From Lachnospiraceae bacterium (GTDB lineage Bacteria > Bacillota > Clostridia > Lachnospirales > Lachnospiraceae): DNA of 64,000 bases. The translations under genes were made by a program, and so were the position numbers. The first letter of the stretch is position 1; each line of letters starts with the position of its first letter. Where the stretch lies: NCBI GenBank assembly GCA_015056905.1, contig SVFI01000001.1, positions 1 to 64,000 of the forward strand, written 5' to 3'. The notes under the pieces were generated by a model. The model ran no database searches. It saw only the letters and a program-made list of their open reading frames with translations, and was not told the origin of the DNA. Below are positions 1-8,705 of the stretch, piece by piece.

Positions 1-39
1 TATTATCCGTTTTCCTTTCTTTGTTTTTTGTTTCATCAT
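1..39 (-). CDS. 5' end of a gene cut by the window edge
   Basis: Only the first 13 codons are inside the window. A strong ribosome binding site (GGAGG) precedes two consecutive ATG codons (37-39 and 34-36), and the visible peptide is MMKQKTKKGKRII. The very basic start would suit the cytoplasmic end of a membrane or exported protein, but this is inference; the product cannot be identified. The second ATG has the better spacing (8 nt) from the ribosome binding site. Confidence 0.6.
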   Translation of the reverse strand, partial: MMKQKTKKGKRII

Positions 40-168
40 GAATTCCTCCTTTGTATAAAAATTTAAGGAAATATGATAACAACAATGGCACGAAAAGGAA
101 ATTGGTTTTTGATATGGGGTTTTTGTTGTATTTTATTGGTGATTGTACATCAAATACCATTATCCTTT

Positions 169-214
169 AAAAAAAATTCGCCGCTCACCAGATGATAACT
201 CATCTAATGAGCGG
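169..214 (-). terminator. Rho-independent terminator after the 231-1874 gene
   Basis: The arms CCGCTCA and TGAGCGG enclose a second helix (AGATGA/TCATCT). On the minus strand the hairpin is followed by a run of eight T within a few bases. It lies 17 bp past the stop codon of the membrane-protein gene. Confidence 0.75.
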
Positions 215-230
215 CAGTTCTATATAATAT

Positions 231-1874
231 CTATTTCACTTCCGTTACGGTCGAAAGAACATCACCTTCCATATAGGAAACAGAGATGGTATCCCCCTCT
301 TTAAACTTGATGATATCAAGCGTATCCTCCATCGAAAGATCTACATCGAAAATTTCATCGTATCCCTCGATTGTAAAATATACACGTGAAGCATTGTCAA
401 TCACAACCGTCGCATATGTGCGAATCACTCCTGTTGCTTCCTTGCTGTCTTTGTTCTCAGAGCTTCGGATTCCGTTTGTGCTCAGAAGCTTGTTATACTC
501 TTTGCGACACTCTTTTACCGTATCTCCGATTGCCACCCACTGATATTTCTGGATATTGACCATCGCATATTTCTTGACAAGTCCTGCACCATCCTTCAGT
601 GCCATAAAATACGTCGGTTCTCCCGAAATATTAAGCAGAAGCGGGAAGGTCGCCTGATAGCCGAGGTTCTGCACCTGCCCTTCTGCAGATGACATCGCCG
701 AATCCTCAATCGCTCCTTCTATCTTATAGAATCGCGTCTCCATCGTTCTCTGGTTCATCAGAACAAATCCGACATTAGACTGGTCTCCGCTCACACTTGT
801 CACTCCGGAATATACCCACACATCATCATCCATCGCAATGTAATTGTATCCGTTCGTCGTCTGCAGACAGTCTTTCTGTCCGAGAATACTGTTAAAATAT
901 CCTCTCTTCAGTGTTCCGTGATAATCATAGAGCTGAATCAAAAGTTCTGCCTGATATACCTTATCAACCCACTGCGGAACATCCTCCACCGCGTAGTCCA
1001 CACACTCTCCCGTAATGGCATTACAAATAACCACGCGACCGATGGTCTGTCCGCCGAACAATCCGATATTAAATTTCTTTACCGGACAAATCCAGAACGG
1101 AGTTCCCTCATCGTCTATCTCAAAGAAAATCTGGTCCGCAAAAATATAGGTCGGATAACGAAATCTCAAATGACGAAAAATGTAACGGTTAAAATATTCG
1201 GAATGCGAATATTTAATTCCCTCAGAGAGTTTCACACACTCTGCATCCTGGGTTGCCATATCAATTCGAATATATGCAGGAATACCATCCTTTTGATTCG
1301 TCAGCCACTTAATCGTATTTGCATAGCGGAGCGGCGTCACACGCACAGGCGTGTCATTATAATTAATTTGTGTATAATCATCCGCAACTTCAAACTGGGA
1401 CACCATGTCAACCATACTTCCCATTTTACGATTTCCGAGAATGGAAGCCGAATCGCGGTCAAGAAGCGGAATCGTATTAAAATCAACCTCTTTGATGTCC
1501 GTTGCAAATTCTCTCTCCTCCACATCCATAAGCTGCTGATATCTCTTTGCATTCACAATCGGAGATGACAAAATCGACCCGATGACAAAAATCACGACAA
1601 GCGCACCGCAGAAATAAAAGATATATTTTGCAATTCCAATATCTCCCGGCGAAATATCAAGTCCGTTTCTGGTCAGTCTCACATTCCCTTTTTTCTTCGC
1701 AACACGAATGGCAATCGCACAACCGATCATCAAGACAAGCCCAATCATAAATGCCCACATACCGGTAGAATGAATATTAATTGCAGGAATTGTGATATAG
1801 TAATAAATCGCTGCTGCAAGCAACACTCCCACAATAAAAATAATCCTGCTTTTGATATTTTTACTCTTTTTCAT
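231..1874 (-). CDS. Three-helix membrane protein of unknown function with a large C-terminal domain
   Basis: 547 residues. The start is the ATG at 1874, which follows AGGAGG by four bases; an ATG five codons upstream lacks such a site. Three hydrophobic segments are visible at about residues 10-30, 38-58 and 83-104, followed by a soluble part of about 440 residues. If the basic N-terminus is inside, the soluble part would be outside the membrane. I recognise no catalytic motif and no family. The gene appears monocistronic: a hairpin separates it from the EF-G-like gene upstream and a terminator follows. A structure-based search would be needed to place it. Confidence 0.85.
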   Translation of the reverse strand: MKKSKNIKSRIIFIVGVLLAAAIYYYITIPAINIHSTGMWAFMIGLVLMIGCAIAIRVAKKKGNVRLTRNGLDISPGDIGIAKYIFYFCGALVVIFVIGSILSSPIVNAKRYQQLMDVEEREFATDIKEVDFNTIPLLDRDSASILGNRKMGSMVDMVSQFEVADDYTQINYNDTPVRVTPLRYANTIKWLTNQKDGIPAYIRIDMATQDAECVKLSEGIKYSHSEYFNRYIFRHLRFRYPTYIFADQIFFEIDDEGTPFWICPVKKFNIGLFGGQTIGRVVICNAITGECVDYAVEDVPQWVDKVYQAELLIQLYDYHGTLKRGYFNSILGQKDCLQTTNGYNYIAMDDDVWVYSGVTSVSGDQSNVGFVLMNQRTMETRFYKIEGAIEDSAMSSAEGQVQNLGYQATFPLLLNISGEPTYFMALKDGAGLVKKYAMVNIQKYQWVAIGDTVKECRKEYNKLLSTNGIRSSENKDSKEATGVIRTYATVVIDNASRVYFTIEGYDEIFDVDLSMEDTLDIIKFKEGDTISVSYMEGDVLSTVTEVK

Positions 1875-1898
1875 AGTTCCTCCTGGCACACACCATCT

Positions 1899-1926
1899 GT
1901 ATTATTAAAATAATACATTGGTACAA
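1899..1926 (-). promoter_or_regulatory. Candidate promoter of the membrane-protein gene
   Basis: On the minus strand TTGTAC (-35) and TAATAC (-10) are separated by 16 bp, about 25 bp upstream of the start codon. The match to the housekeeping consensus is moderate. Confidence 0.35.
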
Positions 1927-1943
1927 TTTGGAAATAATAATAC

Positions 1944-1976
1944 ATCCTGGTATCTATTCTGTCAAGATACCAGGAT
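1944..1976 (-). terminator. Hairpin after the EF-G-like gene
   Basis: A perfect 12-bp stem (ATCCTGGTATCT with AGATACCAGGAT) and 9-nt loop lie just past the stop codon of the EF-G paralogue. The T-run on the minus strand is interrupted (GTATTATTATTT), so termination may be weak. Confidence 0.45.
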
Positions 1977-1999
1977 GATTATTTATCTTTTCTTCATTT

Positions 2000-4090
2000 T
2001 TAGTCAGCGTCTACGTCTGTCAGCTTACTTGCTCTTGCTTCCACTTCTTTTTCCTGTACATCGGACGGAGCCTGTTCATAACGGGCAAATTCATAAGAAT
2101 AAGTACCCTGACCGCCTGTCATGGATCGAAGTACAGTACAATAACCGAACAGCGAACTTACCGGGATATCCGCTTCAATGACCTGTTTACCGCCTGCCAT
2201 CGGATTCATTCCGAGCACACGACCTCTGCGTTTATTAAGGTCACCCATGATATCTCCTGTGTAAGAATCCGGAACACAAACCTTCAAAGAAGCAATCGGC
2301 TCAAGGAGCACCGGATTTGCATCCATGAATCCCTTCTTAAATGCCTGCATCGTCGCTTTCTTAAATGCCATTTCAGATGAGTCTACCGCATGATAAGAAC
2401 CATCGTAAAGAACACCTTTGACTCCTACAACCGGATATGCTGCAAGAGGTCCTTTAAGTACAGATTCCTGCATACCCTTCTCTACTGCCGGGAAGTAGTT
2501 CTTCGGAACCGCACCACCGACAACTTCCTGTTCAAACTCATATACCTTTTCCAAATCGCCAAGCGGCTCGAAACGCATCTTAACGTGACCGTACTGTCCG
2601 TGTCCTCCGGACTGTTTTTTATACTTCGCCTCCACGTCTACTTTCTTGCGGATGGTCTCTCTGTATGCAACCTTCGGCTTAGAAAGTTCAATCTCAACCT
2701 TGTATTCATTCAAAAGACGGCTGACTGCGATTTCCAGCTGCTGGTCACCCATACCGTAAATGAGCATCTGGCCGTTCTCTGTATCATTGACAACCTTGAG
2801 CGTCTGATCTTCATGTGTCATCTTCTGGAGAGACTGCGCTGCCTTATCGATTTCACCTTTGTTTTTCACCTTGTATCTCATGTAGGTATACGGAACAGAG
2901 ATATCTGCCTTCGCATACTGAATCGGTGTCGCCTTAGTCGATAACGAATTACCCGTTCTTGCTGCCGTCAGTTTGGCAAGGGCTCCGATGTCACCTGCAT
3001 GAAGTTCCGGAACTTCAATCGGCTTATTGCCCTGAAGCACGTAAAGCTTTCCGACTTTCTCTTCAATATCTTTGTCCTTGTTATACAAAAGGTCATCTGT
3101 CTTGATAACCCCGGAACAAACCTTAATCAGAGAGTACTTACCGATATACGGATCAACGATAGTCTTAAATATGTATGCTGATTTCGCCTTGGAGAAATCA
3201 TAATTTGCTTCATAAATTTCATTTGTCTTTAAATTGATACCCGCAATCTCTCTGTTCTCAGGACTTGGCATATATTTCACGATGTCGTCGAGAAGTGTGT
3301 ACACACCCTGACAGAGAATGCTGGAACCCATGGAAATCGGAACAATACTTCCGTCCACAACATTATTGCGAAGCGCCGCACGAATTTCATCCGGAGAGAA
3401 TGTCTCACCTGAGAAATAGCGGTCCATCATCTCTTCCGATGTCTCTGCAACTGCTTCCATAAGTGTTTCTCTGTATGTTTCAAGATAAGATGCGCTGTAA
3501 TCCGGAATGGTATCCTCAACCGCATCCTTACCCTGCCAACGATATCCTGTTTCGCTGACTACGTTTACATATCCAACAAATTTTTCATTTTCACGGATTG
3601 GGAAATGGAACGGCGCAATTTTCTTACCGTATCTCTCTGTCAAATCTTCCACAACCTGTTTAAAGGAAGCGTTGTCTACATCCATATCCGATACATATAC
3701 CATGCGAGGAAGTTTGTACTTATCACAAAGTTCCCATGCCTTTATCGTTCCGACTTCCACTCCTGCTTTACCGGAAATGACAATAATCGCTGCATCCGCT
3801 GCTGAAACAGCCTCTTCCACTTCACCTACAAAATCAAAATATCCAGGAGTATCCAAGATGTTAATTTTGGTATCTTCCCATTCAATCGGAATCATACTTG
3901 CAGAGATGGAAAAGTGACGTTTCTGTTCTTCTTTTCCGTAATCACTGACTGTATTTCCGTCTGTTACTTTACCGATTCTGGAAGTGATACCACCAAGGTA
4001 TGCCATTGCCTCCGCCAGAGATGTCTTACCACATCCACCATGTCCGAGCAATACGACATTTCGAATTTTATCCGTTGTGTAAACCTTCAT
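2000..4090 (-). CDS. Elongation factor G-like GTPase (EF-G paralogue)
   Basis: 696 residues with the full EF-G layout: GTPase domain (about 1-270), beta-barrel domain II, and domains III to V. The P-loop reads GHGGCGKTSL rather than the AHIDAGKTTT type of canonical EF-G, the G3 motif is DTPGYFDF, and domain IV carries SGGHGQYGHV. At the position expected for the guanine-specifying NKxD motif the protein reads VSDMD. These features mark the second, EF-G-like class found in many Firmicutes and Actinobacteria, not the translocase encoded in the str operon. Its role is uncertain. The start follows GGAGG by nine bases. The gene is divergent from tyrA across a 222-bp gap holding promoters for both. 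Confidence 0.9.
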   Translation of the reverse strand: MKVYTTDKIRNVVLLGHGGCGKTSLAEAMAYLGGITSRIGKVTDGNTVSDYGKEEQKRHFSISASMIPIEWEDTKINILDTPGYFDFVGEVEEAVSAADAAIIVISGKAGVEVGTIKAWELCDKYKLPRMVYVSDMDVDNASFKQVVEDLTERYGKKIAPFHFPIRENEKFVGYVNVVSETGYRWQGKDAVEDTIPDYSASYLETYRETLMEAVAETSEEMMDRYFSGETFSPDEIRAALRNNVVDGSIVPISMGSSILCQGVYTLLDDIVKYMPSPENREIAGINLKTNEIYEANYDFSKAKSAYIFKTIVDPYIGKYSLIKVCSGVIKTDDLLYNKDKDIEEKVGKLYVLQGNKPIEVPELHAGDIGALAKLTAARTGNSLSTKATPIQYAKADISVPYTYMRYKVKNKGEIDKAAQSLQKMTHEDQTLKVVNDTENGQMLIYGMGDQQLEIAVSRLLNEYKVEIELSKPKVAYRETIRKKVDVEAKYKKQSGGHGQYGHVKMRFEPLGDLEKVYEFEQEVVGGAVPKNYFPAVEKGMQESVLKGPLAAYPVVGVKGVLYDGSYHAVDSSEMAFKKATMQAFKKGFMDANPVLLEPIASLKVCVPDSYTGDIMGDLNKRRGRVLGMNPMAGGKQVIEADIPVSSLFGYCTVLRSMTGGQGTYSYEFARYEQAPSDVQEKEVEARASKLTDVDAD

Positions 4091-4175
4091 TTTTTGCTAC
4101 CTCCGAGTATTTAATTTTGTAACGATTGCAAGCTAACCCTCCAAATTTGCTGACAATTCTTCGCTACATAGGTAC

Positions 4176-4204
4176 ATTTTACTAAATAAATTCTATTTTT
4201 ACAA
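4176..4204 (-). promoter_or_regulatory. Candidate promoter of the EF-G-like gene
   Basis: Minus-strand TTGTAA and TAAAAT are separated by exactly 17 bp. The predicted transcript would start near 4169, giving a leader of about 80 nt. Confidence 0.5.
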
Positions 4205-4250
4205 TCATTATTTGTAAAAATCCCCGATTTTTTTAAAGTATTCTATCCGA

Positions 4251-4279
4251 TTGACATTCGCACTTTAAAGGACTAAAAT
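4251..4279 (+). promoter_or_regulatory. Candidate promoter of tyrA-aroA
   Basis: A consensus TTGACA box and TAAAAT are separated by 17 bp. The predicted start lies near 4286, about 27 nt before the tyrA start codon. No attenuator or T-box was seen in this short leader. Confidence 0.6.
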
Positions 4280-4312
4280 ATTACCATGCTATAACAATGA
4301 AAAAAAGGATTT

Positions 4313-5434
4313 ATGGATATGTCTGATTCAACAATTGATTTTAATCACATAACGTGCAGCTTTATCGGTCTCGGTCTGATCGGAGGCTCCATTGCAAAAG
4401 CACTTCGCCGCTCCTACCCTGATATCACACTGTTTGCTTACGACCTTGATGAGAGCGGTCTGAAGCAGGCGCACGACGAGAACGTCATTTCACGTTACGA
4501 AACCAATATGACCGACGACTTGTTTGCTTGCAATTTCCTGTTTCTCTGTGCTCCTGTCAGCCGAAACGATGAAATGTTGTCGGAAATCAAAAACAAACTA
4601 AGAGAGGGAACGATTATTACGGACGTCGGAAGTGTCAAACAGACAACACATCAGGCCATTGCCGAGGCCGGGTTGTCCCATGTATTCATCGGCGGACATC
4701 CGATGGCCGGAAGTGAGAAAACCGGCTATGCGAACGCCAATCCTCTCCTTTTAGAAAATGCATATTACATTCTGACCCCGACAGAAGAAGTTCCGGGAAC
4801 GAAAGTTGAACAATTAAAATCTCTTATCTCCGGACTCGGCGCACTTCCGCTTGTGCTGCCATACGACAAACACGATTACATTACCGCTGCTGTCAGTCAT
4901 CTGCCGCACATTATTTCTGCCTGTCTGGTAAATCTTGTACAGAAATCAGATGATAAGGACGGTCTGATGAAAATGATTGCTGCCGGAGGATTTAAAGATA
5001 TCACACGAATTTCCTCATCCTCTCCGGTTATGTGGCAGTCCGTCTGCCTGACGAACACGGAGAACATCCAAAAACTTCTGGATGACTATATCAGTGACCT
5101 GCAGACAGTACACAGCCAGCTTTCCGGGCGATGCGAGCAGGAACTCTATGATCTGTTTGACTCTGCAAAAGAATACCGGGACGGCTTTGCAGCAGGCGGA
5201 CACGGACCAATCAAAAAAGCCTACGCCATCCACGTGGATATCCCGGACATTCCCGGTTCACTCGCACAGACGGCAACGATACTCGCCCTGCATGGTTTAA
5301 GCATCAAAAACATCGGCATTATGCACTCAAGGGAATTTCAGGAAGGCGCGCTTCGCATCGAGTTTTATGACGAAGCAACCGAAAAAACGGCTGTCGAAGT
5401 ACTTCGCAAAAGCCACTACACAATTTATGAATAA
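4313..5434 (+). CDS. tyrA: Prephenate dehydrogenase with C-terminal ACT domain
   Basis: 373 residues. It oxidatively decarboxylates prephenate to 4-hydroxyphenylpyruvate in tyrosine synthesis. The N-terminal Rossmann fold has the nucleotide-binding motif GLGLIGGS (about residues 17-24), followed by the helical prephenate dehydrogenase region with the GGHPMAGSEK motif. The last 75 residues (from about 298) form an ACT domain, as usual in Firmicute TyrA, where it gives feedback control by aromatic amino acids. The start follows AAAGGA. aroA begins 26 bp downstream on the same strand, so both shikimate-pathway genes are probably one transcript. Confidence 0.95.
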   Translation: MDMSDSTIDFNHITCSFIGLGLIGGSIAKALRRSYPDITLFAYDLDESGLKQAHDENVISRYETNMTDDLFACNFLFLCAPVSRNDEMLSEIKNKLREGTIITDVGSVKQTTHQAIAEAGLSHVFIGGHPMAGSEKTGYANANPLLLENAYYILTPTEEVPGTKVEQLKSLISGLGALPLVLPYDKHDYITAAVSHLPHIISACLVNLVQKSDDKDGLMKMIAAGGFKDITRISSSSPVMWQSVCLTNTENIQKLLDDYISDLQTVHSQLSGRCEQELYDLFDSAKEYRDGFAAGGHGPIKKAYAIHVDIPDIPGSLAQTATILALHGLSIKNIGIMHSREFQEGALRIEFYDEATEKTAVEVLRKSHYTIYE

Positions 5435-5460
5435 TACATGAGCTCAAAGGAGATTTTGAT

Positions 5461-6744
5461 ATGCTATTAAAACGCGCAGACAAATTATGCGGCGAAGTTA
5501 CGGTGCCGGGAGATAAATCCATCTCGCACCGTGCCGTCATGTTCGGTTCCCTCGCCTTAGGAACAACGAGAGTAACACATTTTTTACAGGGTGCTGACTG
5601 TCTTTCAACCATTTCATGTTTTCGAAAAATGGGAATTGAAATAGAAAATAATTCGGATGAAATTTTGATTCACGGAAAAGGACTTCACGGTCTTTGTGCC
5701 CCGGAAGGAATCCTTGACGCCGGCAACAGCGGAACGACAACACGTCTCATTTCCGGAATCCTGTCCGGACAAAACTTCGATGTCACGCTCACGGGAGATG
5801 CCTCTATCTGCAAACGTCCGATGAAACGAATTATGACCCCTCTTTCCATGATGGGGGCAGATATTACAAGTATAAACGGCAACGGCTGTGCACCTCTTTT
5901 GATTAAAGGAACTTCATTAACAGGTATACACTACGATTCACCTGTTGCTTCTGCACAGGTAAAATCTTCCGTTCTGCTTGCAGGTCTCTACGCAGACGGC
6001 ATCACAAGTGTTACGGAACCTTTCCTCAGCCGTAATCACACAGAACTTATGCTCCACGCATTTGGTGCAAATATAACAAGCGATGGCACAACCGCATCCA
6101 TTGTTCCTGAGCCTGCGCTTCATGCACTCGAAATCAATGTTCCGGGCGATATTTCCTCTGCCGCATATTTCATTGCCGCAGGACTTATCGTACCAAACTC
6201 GGAAATACTTATAAAAAATGTGGGCATCAATCCGACACGTGACGGAATTCTTCGCGTTGCACTTGCGATGGGGGGCAATATTACCGTGATGAACAAGCGC
6301 ACAGACGGAGGCGAGGAAACAGCTGATCTTCTTGTGAAATCATCTTCTCTTCACGGCATTACCATCGAGGGGGGCATCATTCCTACTCTGATAGACGAGA
6401 TTCCGGTCATTGCTGTCATGGCAGCTGCTGCAGATGGCACGACCACAATAAAAGATGCGGCCGAACTCAAAGTAAAAGAATCCGACCGCATTGCAATTGT
6501 CACTGATAATTTAATGAAAATGGGATGCGATGTCACACCGACCGATGACGGTATGATTATAACCGGCGGCAAATCGCTTCACGGAGCCACTCTTGACTCC
6601 TGCCTTGACCACCGGATTGCCATGAGCTTTGCCATTGCCGCACTGATTGCGGACGGAGAAACTCATATGAAGGATGCGGAATGTGTAGATATCTCGTATC
6701 CGACCTTCTATTCCGACCTCGAAAACCTCATTTCGAAATCATAG
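5461..6744 (+). CDS. aroA: 3-phosphoshikimate 1-carboxyvinyltransferase (EPSP synthase)
   Basis: 427 residues, normal for the family. The enzyme joins PEP and shikimate 3-phosphate in the sixth step of chorismate synthesis. Visible motifs are PGDKSISHRAV near residue 18, NSGTTTRL near 88, GDASICKRPM near 117 and KESDRI near the C-terminus. The start follows AAAGGAG by nine bases. The gene is second in an operon with tyrA. Its 3' end overlaps the convergent acyltransferase gene by 17 bp, and no terminator lies between the two. Confidence 0.96.
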   Translation: MLLKRADKLCGEVTVPGDKSISHRAVMFGSLALGTTRVTHFLQGADCLSTISCFRKMGIEIENNSDEILIHGKGLHGLCAPEGILDAGNSGTTTRLISGILSGQNFDVTLTGDASICKRPMKRIMTPLSMMGADITSINGNGCAPLLIKGTSLTGIHYDSPVASAQVKSSVLLAGLYADGITSVTEPFLSRNHTELMLHAFGANITSDGTTASIVPEPALHALEINVPGDISSAAYFIAAGLIVPNSEILIKNVGINPTRDGILRVALAMGGNITVMNKRTDGGEETADLLVKSSSLHGITIEGGIIPTLIDEIPVIAVMAAAADGTTTIKDAAELKVKESDRIAIVTDNLMKMGCDVTPTDDGMIITGGKSLHGATLDSCLDHRIAMSFAIAALIADGETHMKDAECVDISYPTFYSDLENLISKS

Positions 6745-7699
6745 CCAAAAGCCAGAAGATAAGTTCTATGATTGGCATCTGAAACAGATAAATCGGATAT
6801 GTCACACCGGAAAGCCTTGCAAACAGGGCTTTCTTTTTTTCGCCAAGCGGAATTCGTACCGTAAACAAAACCAGTACCGCCACCGCATAAACAGCAATGA
6901 CAAGAAAATCAATCTTGCTTCTGCGCCCAAAATTCGTGTAGATAACCACACCTGCAAGGAGAAGGTTTGCCAATAAATAGAGAGCATATCGCATCCCCTT
7001 CTTCCATGCCTGTCCCTGCTCTTTATCAAAACTAACTTCCCACAAAAACTGTGCGACAAATCCGATAAATATTCCAAGCGCAAGTCCCGCTACCGCTCGC
7101 ACCACCGCATGGTAAGAATAAATCACATCAATCTTGCCGATCAGATGGAAATAATAGCGGTAAATCAAGACGGAACCCAAAGGACAAATCACATATCCGC
7201 CCACTCTACCGGTCAGCATCAGCACACAAATCAAAATGACACTTCCCCAAAAGAAGGCCGCAACATACCAATGTGCACTAATCAGCACTGCATTTCCGAG
7301 CGGACCGCACTGCAGCATCAGAAACTCTGCCCATCCTTTCGTGATATACGCCCAAATCTTTGATAGATTCCACTGTTCACTCACCACCCGGAATATGAGC
7401 ATGCACAAAAGACTGAGAAGATATAGCGGATATAACCTAATCAGACGTTTCCCGATATAAGTGCCGAGCGCATACAAGCGGTCACCGAATCTTTTTCCCT
7501 GCATCTGTTTCACATAGTAAGAATAAATCCCGTAACCGGACAGCACAAAGAAAAACTCCACCCCTAAATATCCGGCACGAAAATAGCTGTATTTTGTTTT
7601 TATAAAAAAATGAAAACCAAGCACGACCATACAGAAGATAAATCTCCATAATTCTACTGTATAGTCTCTGCTTGATTTTCTATAAGTATTTTGATTCAT
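6728..7699 (-). CDS. Acyltransferase 3 family membrane protein
   Basis: 323 residues, rich in hydrophobic segments (about ten helices). The N-terminus has the family pattern of a first helix ending in GFHFFIK followed by the LGVEFFFVLSGYG segment. Members of this family transfer acetyl or other acyl groups to cell-surface polysaccharides, peptidoglycan or lipids; the substrate here cannot be read from sequence. It is the last gene of an apparent operon with a zinc-ribbon/SHOCT protein (11-bp gap) and a PilZ protein, which suggests a link to c-di-GMP signalling. Confidence 0.9.
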   Translation of the reverse strand: MNQNTYRKSSRDYTVELWRFIFCMVVLGFHFFIKTKYSYFRAGYLGVEFFFVLSGYGIYSYYVKQMQGKRFGDRLYALGTYIGKRLIRLYPLYLLSLLCMLIFRVVSEQWNLSKIWAYITKGWAEFLMLQCGPLGNAVLISAHWYVAAFFWGSVILICVLMLTGRVGGYVICPLGSVLIYRYYFHLIGKIDVIYSYHAVVRAVAGLALGIFIGFVAQFLWEVSFDKEQGQAWKKGMRYALYLLANLLLAGVVIYTNFGRRSKIDFLVIAVYAVAVLVLFTVRIPLGEKKKALFARLSGVTYPIYLFQMPIIELIFWLLAMISK

Positions 7700-7710
7700 T
7701 TTAATCCTGC

Positions 7711-8241
7711 TTATAAACCGAGTTTTGCCTTTTCTTTCTGGTACTCGTCTTCACTTAAGATGCCATTGGCTTTTAACAGATTCAGCTTGTTGAGTTTCTC
7801 CTGAACTTCCGGTGAAGGACCACCTGCTGCAGCTCCGCCGCCTGCGCCCATCATCTTACCTTTCGCTTCATCAATGGCTGATTTCAAACCTGCCTCATCT
7901 GCAAGCTGTGGAAAAATAAGGTAACGCTCTAATCCTGTCGCAGATTTGATATGTACCATCGGTGCCGGCTTACCGTTAAAGGAACTTGTTCCCACGCCCT
8001 GCACATATCCTACATAGTGATTAAAGCTGTCGATTCTGGCATTCATACCGCTCTCGGATGTACTCATCGCAGCGATACCGTTCACTCTTGCATTGGAAAC
8101 AGTTACTTTAAAATCCTCTGTCTTCTTTACAAGCAAACCTTCCTTGTATGTCCACTCTTTTGAGTAAACAACCTGCTCCGAACGGATACAGCTGTTACAA
8201 ACCTCCCCCACGGAATCCTTGTTACAAATACAACACTGCAT
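7711..8241 (-). CDS. Zinc-ribbon and SHOCT-domain protein of unknown function
   Basis: 176 residues. The N-terminus has two CxxC pairs (CCICNK and CNSCIR) that would form a small zinc ribbon. The C-terminal 30 residues match the SHOCT pattern (LNLLKANGILSEDEYQKEK), a short helical module often placed at protein ends. The middle part (about 30-130) is a predicted mixed fold I do not recognise, and a glycine/alanine-rich linker (GGGAAAGG) precedes SHOCT. The start follows AAGGAG. The gene sits between the PilZ and acyltransferase genes with short spacing, so it is likely co-transcribed; its role is unknown. Confidence 0.85.
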   Translation of the reverse strand: MQCCICNKDSVGEVCNSCIRSEQVVYSKEWTYKEGLLVKKTEDFKVTVSNARVNGIAAMSTSESGMNARIDSFNHYVGYVQGVGTSSFNGKPAPMVHIKSATGLERYLIFPQLADEAGLKSAIDEAKGKMMGAGGGAAAGGPSPEVQEKLNKLNLLKANGILSEDEYQKEKAKLGL

Positions 8242-8272
8242 ATACTCTTCTCCTTTTCATCTGGTCTTTTTC

Positions 8273-8614
8273 TTATTCTTCTGTCGCCGTTTTAACGGTA
8301 TCATACACTGCTATACGAGCCGCGTCCATCTCCGGCATTCCGATAAAGATACCACCATAGCTGAATGTGTCTGCCTCTTTGATAATACGAACGATTTCGA
8401 TAAAAGCATGAATCACTTCCTTGGTCCAAATCGTAAGATAGGCTTCATACACGGCGCCAATCTCAAGCGGTTTGTGACAAGAAAATCCAACTCCTGTCTT
8501 AGAAACATCGATGATATCAATGTTAACTTCCTCGGTCTCTGTACCCCCACCGAGTCTCTTAATCAGAATTCTGGATTCAAGTTCGATTCGCTTACTTTTC
8601 CTTCTTTCGTTCAC
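8273..8614 (-). CDS. PilZ-domain protein (candidate c-di-GMP receptor)
   Basis: 113 residues, essentially a stand-alone PilZ domain. Both c-di-GMP-binding motifs are present: RxxxR at residues 5-9 (RKSKR) and DxSxxG at 36-41 (DVSKTG). In this family ligand binding usually changes the activity of a partner protein. The start codon is GTG, preceded by AAAGGGG. It is first in a small operon leading to the zinc-ribbon/SHOCT gene (31-bp gap) and the acyltransferase gene, so one of these is a plausible partner. No diguanylate cyclase is present in the window. Confidence 0.9.
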   Translation of the reverse strand: MNERRKSKRIELESRILIKRLGGGTETEEVNIDIIDVSKTGVGFSCHKPLEIGAVYEAYLTIWTKEVIHAFIEIVRIIKEADTFSYGGIFIGMPEMDAARIAVYDTVKTATEE

Positions 8615-8669
8615 GGCAAACCCCTTTCTCCTCCTCAGAAGAATCTAATGTCTAATCATATGTATCGTT

Positions 8670-8698
8670 ATTTTAACAAATTATGTCTACTTTGGCAA
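8670..8698 (-). promoter_or_regulatory. Candidate promoter of the PilZ operon
   Basis: Minus-strand TTGCCA and TAAAAT are 17 bp apart, placing the transcript start near 8663 and a leader of about 50 nt. The sequence lies between the end of queA and the PilZ start. Confidence 0.5.
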
Positions 8699-8705
8699 CC
8701 AGTTT

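Noticed and set aside
918-1568. Plus-strand ORF of over 200 codons opposite the membrane-protein gene
   Set aside because: Antisense shadow; no ribosome binding site and no recognisable domain.
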